Shown here: piece after piece, positions 55,881 through 64,000 of the stretch
How the letters are laid out: each line of letters starts with the position of its first letter
How positions within the stretch are numbered: position 1 is the first letter of the stretch
From: Budorcas taxicolor
Taxonomy: Eukaryota > Chordata > Mammalia > Artiodactyla > Bovidae
Reading direction: 5' to 3'
Assembly (NCBI RefSeq): GCF_023091745.1
Contig: NC_068913.1
Location: 13,224,001 to 13,288,000 of the forward strand
Length of the DNA stretch: 64,000 nucleotides
Notes under the pieces: model-generated
Seen by the model: only the letters and a program-made list of their open reading frames with translations
Databases searched by the model: none
Told to the model about the DNA's origin: nothing
Translations under genes and position numbers: made by a program

Positions 55881-57195
55881 GAGACCAGAAACTCCGTCAT
55901 GGATTATTTTGGTGTTCAGGGAGCGTCCACATGCCAGCGTGTTCACATCACTCAGCAATGCCAGATACATAGTGGGTGCTTTGCAAGTTTTGCTTTGAAG
56001 GAAATATGTTTCCTAGAGCCTCTACCCAAAAGGAAGGGCTGTGACTTTTGGAGAGATGTCCCCTTCCAAGTCCCTTGACTCAAGTCACCTGGGCTGAGGG
56101 AAAGGTGAGCCTTCTCAGGGCCCTGGGTGCCTGTCACTAGTAATGCCTTAGGGTTTGTCACACCAAGTGTTCATGTTTGGAAGCTTGCTGAGCCTGGTGC
56201 GTTTCTGAGGCTTTTGTGTAATGGGCTTTGTGTAATGTTAATAAACACACAAACCTCTTTATAAACATGTTCCATGTGGACCCCTGAGGCTACAGTGCTG
56301 ATGAGCTTATTTTTTTTAATAAAAAATAAGCTGAACTGCAAGCACCCAATTAGAGAGGCTCAGTCAGATCACTGGAGGTTTTTAGGCCTGGACACAATAG
56401 AAGAGCTTTTGAGAGGCTGGGGCAAGATAAACCACAATGAGAGAGACTCTGAACTTGCTTTCATTCTTCGCAGCAGCTTTGTTTGTCCTCCCTGTAGGCT
56501 CAGAGCTGCGCTGCTGGGACTGAACTCATTTCCCAGCAAGCTGTTTTTGTTTCTCACTTGCAAGGCTCTGTGAATGGATCTCTGAAAGGCAAGCACCCTA
56601 GTCCCCAGGAGTGCAAAGGGTTTGACAACACAATGAGTAGCAGCGGATGCCTTTTCTCACCTAGAGGAAGCGAAGTCTCTTGCAAAAGACACTCCCAAAC
56701 TTGGAAGAGTTCTAATCCAGTAATCTCACCCTTGTCAGGTTAACAGAGAGGATGAGACTGGGGAAGTGATGCTTTTTAGGCTCTGTTCTTGTCCACAGCT
56801 TACAGCTCAGAGACCACTGCCATATGTGTATCTTTTCAGATCAGTTTGTGGGGGATGGAGTTGCAAGCAGATGATGAGGGAAAACATCAGAATAAAACTT
56901 CTAAGGATAATGACTCTCTTACCTGCAGAATCACCTTGAAGTGTGCATATATATGCTAAAATTTCAGAACCAAATCTGTTCCTAATCTTAGTGTGATTAA
57001 GATTAGGGCTATATCTCTAATAATTTAGCCAGCAGAATTCTGATTACATAGATCCCTTCCTTATCTTCCTGTAATTGTACTTCCCTTGCTGGAGTTCCCA
57101 TGGTTGGTATATCCCATTGAATGCACATTTATGGTGTGCTTTTCTTTTGGTCTTTATTTAAGTTTAGAGATAAAGACATATTAATACTTTGAGCA
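55881..57195. other. Unassigned intergenic sequence, 1.3 kb
   Basis: No repeat recognised, fewer SINEs than average. Short frames only. Confidence 0.45.
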
Positions 57196-57370
57196 CGAAG
57201 ACCCTGATGCTGGGAAAGATTGAGGGTAGAAGGGAGTGATAGAGGATAAAACGATTAGATGGCATCCCTGCCTCAATGGACACGAGTTTGAGCAAATAGT
57301 GAAGGACAGGGAAGCCCGGTGGGCTACAGTCCATGGGGTGGCAGAGAGTCAGACACTTCTGAGCAACTGA
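57196..57370 (+). mobile_element. BovB LINE, short 3' end
   Basis: 175 bp: 'gaccctgatgctgggaaaga' to 'gagtcagacacttctgagca'. A small internal deletion shortens the segment after 'gtttgagcaaatagtgaagg'. A (CA)n tract at 57371-57390 follows directly. Confidence 0.9.
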
Positions 57371-57390
57371 GCACACACACACATACACAC
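57371..57390. repeat. (CA)n microsatellite at BovB 3' end
   Basis: CACACACACACATACACAC directly follows the BovB end. Confidence 0.9.
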
Positions 57391-57589
57391 TGGCTAAACC
57401 CTGAACCAAGTGCTAGGATTCCATAGTGAACAAAGCAACAGTCTCTTACAGCCATAGCAAAATAGTGAGATGAATGAGTAGTCATAAACTGTGGTCAGCC
57501 TCATGGATGAAAAGTCCAGGCTATCACAAGAACTGTAGCTGGGTAGCCGATAAAGGCTAAAGAGTCAAAGAAGCTCACCTCAGGAAGGA

Positions 57590-57850
57590 TCCTATGGACT
57601 AAGAAGTGAATGATGAAGAAGTGAGTGCAAAATGGTGATCATTCTGGGTTACAGGAAGAACATGTGCAAAGGCCCTGAATCAAAAGGAATTTGGCATATT
57701 GGAGGAGCTCAAAGTGAGAGAGTATGACCAGAAAATGGAGAGCGAAGAAAAAACAGGAGATGACATTAGAGGAGTTTGGAGGGTGGGGCACTGGCCACAT
57801 CAAATAGAACCAAAGATGATGGGTTTTTATTTTTTAATCAACTAGATACC
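57590..57850 (+). repeat. Probable ancient mammalian repeat
   Basis: 'aggaagaacatgtgcaaaggccctgaatcaaaaggaatttggc' and 'ggagctcaaagtgagag' fit a common ancient repeat (the same as suspected at 10110, and reversed at 40690). Possibly L2-type. Confidence 0.5.
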
Positions 57851-57957
57851 ATTAAAAGGTTAATAATAAAGGTTAATAATAATAAGGAAGAAATTTGTTA
57901 GTAAAAGATCATGATGGCAACATACAGAAATCTACTGAAAATGGGCATAAGCTGGTT

Positions 57958-58775
57958 TTAAAGCATGCCTGCAAATTCTTTGATACTCATTGCTTCTGGA
58001 GATGGAGCTTAATTCTCCCTCCGTTGGGTGTGGATGGGCTTGGTGACTCTCTCTTAAAGAGTAGGACATAATGGGGGTGACAGTGCTTCACTTCTAAGGC
58101 TAGGTCAAGAAAAAAAATGCGGCCTCCATCCACCACACTCTTTAATCATTTGCTCTGATGGAAGCCGGCTACCGTGTTGTAAGGAACTTAAGACCTTAAG
58201 GCAGGAAACTGGGAACTCCTCCCACAGCCATGTCAGCAAGGCTGGGACCAAATCCTCCAGCCACACTCAAGCCATCAGATGATTCTAGATGATCCCTGCC
58301 AATATCCTGATGACTCAAAGCCAGAACAAGCCAGCTTAGAGATGCCCAGATTCCTGACTCTCAGAAACTGTGTGACCTAGTGTTTGTCATTTTGAGCAGC
58401 TAAAAATTGGGATAATTTGTTACATAGGGGCTTCCCAGGTAGCTCAGCTGGTAAAGAATCTGCCTGCAATGCAGGAGACCCTGGTTCAATTCCTGGGTTG
58501 GGAAGTTTCCCTGGAGAAGGGAACAGCTATCCACTCCAGTATTCTTGAGCTTCCCTGGTAACTCAGATGGTAAAGAATTTGCCTGCAATGCAGGAGAATT
58601 GGGTTCAATCCCTGGGTCAGGAAGATTCTCTGGAGAAGGGAATGGCTACCCACTCATTATTCTTGCCTGGGGAGTTCCATGGACAGAGGAGCCTGGCAGG
58701 CTATAGTCTATGGGGTCGCAAAGAGTCATACATGAATGAGCAACTAAGCACAGCACAGCAATAGATAATGTTGGA
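57958..58775 (+). mobile_element. Ancient MLT1-like (MaLR) LTR, interrupted by composite Bov-tA
   Basis: 'caaattctttgatactcatt', 'gggcttggtgactctctctt', 'gccatgtcagcaaggctggg', 'atcctccagccacactcaag', 'gactctcagaaactgtgtga', 'ggataatttgttacatag', then after the SINE 'agcaatagataatg'. A familiar LTR 3' end split by the SINE. Confidence 0.7.
58427..58755 (+). mobile_element. Composite (dimeric) Bov-tA SINE, nested in LTR
   Basis: First 120 bp of a Bov-tA (58427-58546) stop at ccactccagtattctt and join a complete second Bov-tA starting at about 58547 (gagcttccctgg). Same architecture and junction as the copy at 22206-22535. Confidence 0.9.
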
Positions 58776-59061
58776 GGTAAAAACAGAAATAATGGTAGAA
58801 AGTTCCTTCGGTAGTCCAGACAAATGATGATGATGGTGTCTTGATTTCAAGTGGTTGCTATATTCAAGTTCAACAACTTTACTTCCTCTTTGTGAGAATA
58901 CCCCATGGAGACTAGAGCATGACCACTGGCCAGCTGTGGATGTGGATCGAAGCCTAGGCTTTGCTACTTAGTTAAAGGTGACCTTGCACAGCCTTTCGCC
59001 AATAATTTTTTTTTAATTCATATGATGGAGTCAGTATCACTTCCCTTTTACCTTGATAGTG
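58776..59061. other. Unassigned, possible MIR remnant
   Basis: 58920-59000 ('ggctttgctacttagttaaaggtgaccttgcacagcc') resembles a decayed MIR. Confidence 0.4.
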
Positions 59062-59262
59062 GTAGTTTAGTTGCTAAGTCATGTCCAGCTCTTGCAACCC
59101 CATGAACTGTGTAGCCCGCCAGGCTCCTCTGTCCATCAAGGCAAGAACACTGGAGTGGGGGATTGCCTTCCTTTTCCAGGGGATATTCCTGACCCAGGAA
59201 TTGAACCCACATCTACATTGGCAGACAGATTCTTTATGGCTGAGCCACCAAGAAAGCCCCTT
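59062..59262 (-). mobile_element. Bov-tA SINE, minus strand
   Basis: 'gttgctaagtcatgtccagctcttgcaaccccatg' to 'gagccaccaagaaagcccc', with a small deletion in the middle. Confidence 0.9.
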
Positions 59263-59674
59263 TTAGCTAACATGAAGGCAATACATGCAAAGTCCACAGT
59301 GGAGGTTTTGGAATATAGTAACTGCTCAAAGAGTATTTACCTGCCAGTTTTTAATACTACCTGTATAGGTAAGTGATTTCTCTCTCCCATCTTGTTCTTT
59401 GCTATGAGTAATCCCTTTAAACACTAGGTCAGTTTCCTCAAATTACATTCAGAAGTTTCCATTATTGCAAAAATAAACTTTCAATTCTTTGGCTTTGCAC
59501 TGTCCTTTAACAGATTCTAACTGGAGGCACCATCTTGCTGCCTATGTGAACCTCTGCTCTCTGTGAATTCATCGTCTCTTCAGTTAGTTTCCTTTTTAGT
59601 GGCTTGCGATGTTTGGTTGAGGCACTTAATTTCTCATACCCTCATCCATATATTGTGTCTAATAATAGGTGCCT
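59263..59674. other. Unassigned sequence
   Basis: Nothing recognised. Confidence 0.45.
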
Positions 59675-59686
59675 GCTCTTCCTTAC

Positions 59687-59947
59687 GGAGAAGGCAATGG
59701 CACCCCACTCCAGTACTCTTGCCTGGAAAATCCCATGGATGGAGGAGCCTGTTGGGCTGCAATCCATGGGGTCGTGAAGAGTCGGACACGACTGAGTGAC
59801 TTCACTTTCACATTTCACTTTCACGCATTGGAGAAGGAAATGGCAACCCACTCCAGTGTTCTTGCCTGGAGAATCTCAGGGACGGCGGAGTCTGTGGGGT
59901 CACACAGAGTCGGACACGACTGAAGTGACTTAGCAGCAGCAGCAGCA
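59687..59947 (+). mobile_element. Bov-A2 SINE, apparently young, perfect TSD
   Basis: Two Bov-A units (from 'ggagaaggcaatggcacccc') joined by 'cttcactttcacatttcact' and ending in (AGC)n. Enclosed by identical 12-bp copies of GCTCTTCCTTAC at 59675-59686 and 59948-59959. The second unit has a short deletion (cggcgggct part). Confidence 0.95.
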
Positions 59948-59959
59948 GCAGCTCTTCCT

Positions 59960-61654
59960 TACTCTTCAGGGAAAGCATCACCAAAGTTGTTGCAGTGTGA
60001 CATCATTTGCACACTCATTCTAGTTACAAGAAGGCCTTGCATGCATGCTATACTTCCTGCAAATGTGTTTATGAGCTGAAATAGCCACCAAGGGGCCTCT
60101 CCCTGTACGTGTCACCAGCCATGAGGTAGCATTTTAGACCTCAGCTCTTGGAGGATATTAACTCACTTTCAGGACATCAAGCCCATCAGTCTCACCTCTT
60201 ATTTCCCAGCACAAGTTTGAGATGGGATTAATCACTGCTGATGCATGCTGGGTCATGGTGTATTGCATAATTAACCTCAGGCAGTCTGTTGCCATTCACA
60301 CAACACTCCAAAGCAGCTACTGGTCTACACTTACGTCCAGAGAGGATAAAGAGCCCCAAACTCCTGCCCAGACCGGGGCAATAGCGCCCCTCTTGATGAC
60401 TGCAGAGATGACCTCAAATCCCCAAACTGGTCTGGACCCCACTGCACAAAGGAGCCTGAGATGGGGATGTTTGGCCCACACTGAAAGCACCCTAGATCTT
60501 CAGTCTTAAATAGTGCATACTTATGGTAAAGTCCGAGTTGGACAGCCCTCCCAGATTGACTCAAATGTATGTGGGCATAATTTTCCACTATCTCTGCTCT
60601 CTGCTAATAATAACAGAGTTTTTTACTTTTGGTAAAAGGCCCTTCTGAGGCCAGAAACATGCCTGAAACCTGACTTATGGCTCTCTTCTCCCTCTCTAAG
60701 CCTCCTTTAAAAAAGAGAAGCTATCCAACAGAGAGGCTGTTTACTTTGCCAAGGACCCAGCCCAAAGTGTGTTAAACCTTTTTTTTTTTTCTTTTTTTCT
60801 TGTTTAACACCAAAACATCATTTTAGTTAAGCTGAAGTATGGTGGTGACTTTGCAATATGGTGTATGGTGACGATTTTTTATTGAAATCTCTAAAATTTT
60901 TTTATGTTCATGTTTCAACAGAGAGATCCTAAATTTCTCAGCATAATTTTGCATATGAAACATAATTGCCAGTTGCAAGTAATTTCACTGCTCTATGGCA
61001 TTATCTATACCCTTTAACATCTATCCAAATATGAGCACCGCAAGTTCTTTATATAATGTGATTTTGTGACACAGTTAATTTTTCAGTGGCCTCTGAACAG
61101 AAACCTTATTATTGATCGATGTAATTAAGATGCTGAGTTCCAGCATTTTAAAAATGTTTAAAGTTTTTTATTGAAATAAACTGAAAAGTACTAAGTCCTA
61201 ATTCTATATCTCATTGGATTTTAATAAAATGAACACATGTGTACATCCGGTTTTAATTTTTAATTGGTAATTTCTTTATGAATCATACAAAGCCCTGATA
61301 ATTTTTAGCTTTCCCTTAAAAGATAAGCATATAAGTTGAAGAATGCTAGTTGTACTATTGTGTATTGATTTCCTTAGACATATTTTAATTAAACTGCTTA
61401 TATGTTGGGGGTCCTTCAATATAAATATATCAATCTAGTGATACTTATTACTGATATAGATGTTTATTGTGTTTGTGTGCACATTTGTGTGTTGAGTGTG
61501 GAGACAGAACTGATTTAACCAAGTATGAAATAATTTTAGAGATTTATGCTTAAAAAAACTTGGTCATTATACTTAGTCCTTAATGTAATACCTAAGAAAT
61601 GAATTCTGCTCAGAATGTATATATTGAATATGCACATTCAAGTTCTGAATGTGA
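59960..61654. other. Unassigned intergenic sequence, 1.7 kb
   Basis: No gene supported. 60170-60510 is GC-richer and repeat-poor. 61150-61250 ('gaacacatgtgtacatccgg') may be an old L1 3' remnant. T-run at 60779-60798. Confidence 0.4.
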
Positions 61655-61775
61655 AAAGTTACAGCTGGAAGGGGCCTCCAAGAAGAGACCTCATTTGCAC
61701 ATGAAGAAACCAAGCCCCTGTATTTGAGTGAGTGGCTCAAGGTCATTCACTACTCAGCACGTAATGGAGTAGTGG
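61655..61775 (+). mobile_element. MIR SINE core, plus strand
   Basis: 'gctggaaggggcctccaagaagagacctcatttgcacatgaagaaaccaagccc...ggctcaaggtcattcac' follows the MIR core and 3' part. Confidence 0.75.
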
Positions 61776-62530
61776 CTTACCTACTCCATTAGTTTTTACT
61801 TTCAACAAATGCAACCCAAGCGTCCTGTGATGATTGTTCTCCATGCAGCAGACCATAAGAACCAGAACTGTTGCTGGTCAACAAAGAAAAATGAATCACT
61901 TCTGTTAGTGGAGATTGTGTCCAAAATGTCCTCTCTCCTAGCGACTTAACTCTCAACCCCGGATGGGGCTGCCTTTTAGATAGATATGTACTTTGGGGGA
62001 AATCCCATGAGAAATACCGCAAAAAAAGATAAAGAACTGTTGTTTTGAATATAAATTTAAAGCAGCCTAAAATCTACTTTGATATGACACTCAACATGAC
62101 CATTTGGGATTCAGTTTTAAATGGAAAATTGGTTTTCTGTATTGCTTATCATTGAGACCATAAATCTCTGATCACAGGCATTGGTTATGCACTGATTATG
62201 TTAGTATAACGTGAGTGTTTGCTTCCAGTAGCTATGTTCTTCTGCCTCACTCCAAATGACCTCCTGACTATCCGGATTTGATGTCTCCATCTACATAGAT
62301 ACAGACACACAGAAAAACTTCCTGAAAGGAACAGGAAAGTAAAAGATTCTTTCATATCACAAGCACATACAACTGGGGAGGATGTAAGGTTAAAGAATAT
62401 AGAGGAGCTGAAGCTTTTGGCTCTTGAAATACCCAAGTCCAAGTAAGTATCACCATGATGGAAGTGCTACCTGTTATGATATTACTGAGCAATTTTCTTA
62501 CCAACTGTTTCAACAGAACATGCCAGGGTC
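61776..62530. other. Unassigned sequence
   Basis: Nothing recognised. Confidence 0.45.
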
Positions 62531-62558
62531 ATTTGGTGAAATAAGTATTTCACCAAAT
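62531..62558. repeat. Perfect palindrome, 13-bp arms
   Basis: Arms 62531-62543 (atttggtgaaata) and 62546-62558 (tatttcaccaaat) with a 2-nt spacer. No mobile element accounts for it. Confidence 0.95.
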
Positions 62559-62696
62559 ATTTCCTTACAAATATATTCTACTGGACATGTTACTAAAAAG
62601 TTGTTGGTCCCTAGTTGGTGTGTAAATGATTCTCTTGCATTTGTGCCTGTATTTCAAGATGCCTAAGATTGTTTCGGGACATAAGCAAGATATTGG

Positions 62697-62901
62697 GGCT
62701 TCCCTGGTGGCTCAGATGGTAAAGAATCTGCTGCAACGTGGGAGACCTGGGTTTGTTCCCTGGGCTCGGAAGATCCACTAGAGAAGGCAATGGCTACCCA
62801 CTCCAGTATTCTTGCCTGGAGAATTCCGTGAGCAGAGAACCCTGGTGGGCTACAGTCCACGGGACTGCAAACAGTTAGACACGGCAGAGTGACTAACACA
62901 T
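62697..62901 (+). mobile_element. Bov-tA SINE, plus strand
   Basis: Full-length, 'ggggcttccctggtggctcag' to 'gcagagtgactaacac'. A purine-pyrimidine alternating microsatellite follows at once. Confidence 0.94.
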
Positions 62902-62942
62902 GCACACGTGTGCGTGCATGCGCGCGCACACACACACACATA
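62902..62942. repeat. Alternating CA/TG/CG microsatellite at SINE 3' end
   Basis: Mixed ACACGTGTGCGTGC and GCGCGC then (AC)n. Alternating purine-pyrimidine, a Z-DNA-prone composition. Confidence 0.9.
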
Positions 62943-63067
62943 CAGGATTGATTCGTTTATACATGGACAAGGTGAAGGGGCTAATTCCTTTGTTTATGGG
63001 TGGAGATGAAGGCATATGAATTGGGCAGTAGAATTCTCTTCCAGAAATTTAATCCTATTGGAGGGTG

Positions 63068-63282
63068 CACGCTAAGTCACTTTAGTTGTGTCTCTTTGTG
63101 ACCCTATGGACTGTAGCCCACCAGGCTTCTCTGTCCCTGGGGTTCTCCAGGCAAGAATACTGGAGTGGGTTGCGATGTCCTTTTCCAGGGAATCATCCTA
63201 ACCCAGGGATTGAATGGGAGTCTCTTAAGTCTCCTCTCTTGGCAGGTGAGTTCTTTACCACTAGAGCCACCTGGGAAGCCCT
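63068..63282 (-). mobile_element. Bov-tA SINE, minus strand
   Basis: 'cacgctaagtcactttagttgtgtctctttgtgaccc' to 'agccacctgggaagccc'. A 10-15 bp insertion occurs in the tRNA-like half. Confidence 0.92.
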
Positions 63283-64000
63283 AATTGGGGTGGGTGGGGG
63301 GGGGTAGTGATCAGAAATGTTTTATGGAACTTCTTAACTGCCAGTTGGCACATGGGACATTACCGACTCAAAGAAATTATATGTCCTAAAAATGGTCTAT
63401 TAAATCTAAGTTAATTTTTGGTAAAATAACTGCTAAGGTCAACATTGTTTATATAGGACAATGACTCTGAATTTTTAAGAACTCAATTAGATGGAAGCTT
63501 ATGAGAATGATGATCACCCAGGCTTGTTTTGGTCTGTTAGTCTTTATTTTATAATTATTCACTGTGATGACTGAAGTCAGTTGATTGTTCTCAAATAAGA
63601 TTTTAATTAAATTGATAAATCCTCAGGAAAAGAAAATATCTTTGAAATGCTTATAGTTACCCCTGAGGTTTTCCTCTATCAAAAGTCTAGCAATAAATGT
63701 AGTTTTTAAAATAGCTCAGGTTTTTTTGTGTGTGTTGCTCTAAGACCATCCAAGCAAATTTATGATCTCAACCATGATAAGTAATTGGTATCTGACTTTT
63801 ATTCCCATTCTATAAAACTATAAAACTTGTAGAAATCATAAAATCACTGTTTGCAGTGATAGGAAAGAAGCCAAAGCAGAGCCCCAATCCTTGGTTCACC
63901 TCACCAGGTGAGTCCCACATACACAAAGACTCTTCCCCTAGAGGCAATTTCTAGGCTGTAGTATAGGCAAATGGAGCCCAAACAGTGAGTATTAGATGAA
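63283..64000. other. Unassigned sequence at window end
   Basis: G-rich run at 63289-63306, the rest AT-rich. No gene or repeat recognised. Confidence 0.45.

Overview
The window is vertebrate nuclear DNA from a ruminant, most likely a bovid. The evidence is the density of lineage-specific retroposons: BovB (RTE) LINE copies, Bov-tA and Bov-A2 SINEs, CHR-type tRNA-derived SINEs and ruminant-type L1 3' ends. Older mammalian repeats (MIR, L2-like, hAT/MER, MaLR-like LTRs) lie between them. Nothing prokaryotic is present: no operons, CRISPR arrays or phage genes.

One protein-coding gene can be supported. BET1, the ER-Golgi Qc-SNARE, lies on the minus strand in four coding exons: 19240-19258, 14359-14483, 7717-7773 and 6149-6304. 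With GT/AG introns these join in frame to exactly 118 codons plus a stop, the length of mammalian BET1. The probable 3'UTR runs from 6148 to about 5127. The first exon sits in a TATA-less CpG island (about 19150-19680) carrying a ZNF143/SBS-like element, a GC box and an ETS site. The same island could fire a divergent plus-strand transcript. Intron 2 contains a 2.6 kb antisense BovB and an L1 fragment in the BET1 sense orientation.

Region by region: 1-5.1 kb holds a BovB 3' part, a CHR SINE, a MIR and a Bov-tA; 5.1-19.7 kb is BET1 and its promoter; 19.7-64 kb is intergenic, with no gene I can support. The intergenic part is a mosaic of BovB copies (20.3, 23.5, 28.4, 34.4, 42.4, 52.9 and 57.2 kb), L1 fragments, SINEs, LTR-like segments and microsatellites. 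Several elements are nested, which gives a relative insertion order. In cattle and human I expect BET1 to be followed by COL1A2 a few hundred kb away; it is not in this window.

The noteworthy observations are structural. They include a BovB with a 5' inversion inside a target-site duplication, two composite Bov-tA dimers with the same junction, a 106-bp near-perfect tandem duplication, an apparently young Bov-A2 with perfect 12-bp duplications, a recurrent link between retroposon 3' ends and dinucleotide microsatellites, a 13-bp-arm palindrome, and the bidirectional-looking BET1 promoter. I found no undescribed molecular system. Repeat family names come from recognising the sequence, not from a database search, and edges are approximate (usually within 5-30 bp) unless a duplication fixes them.
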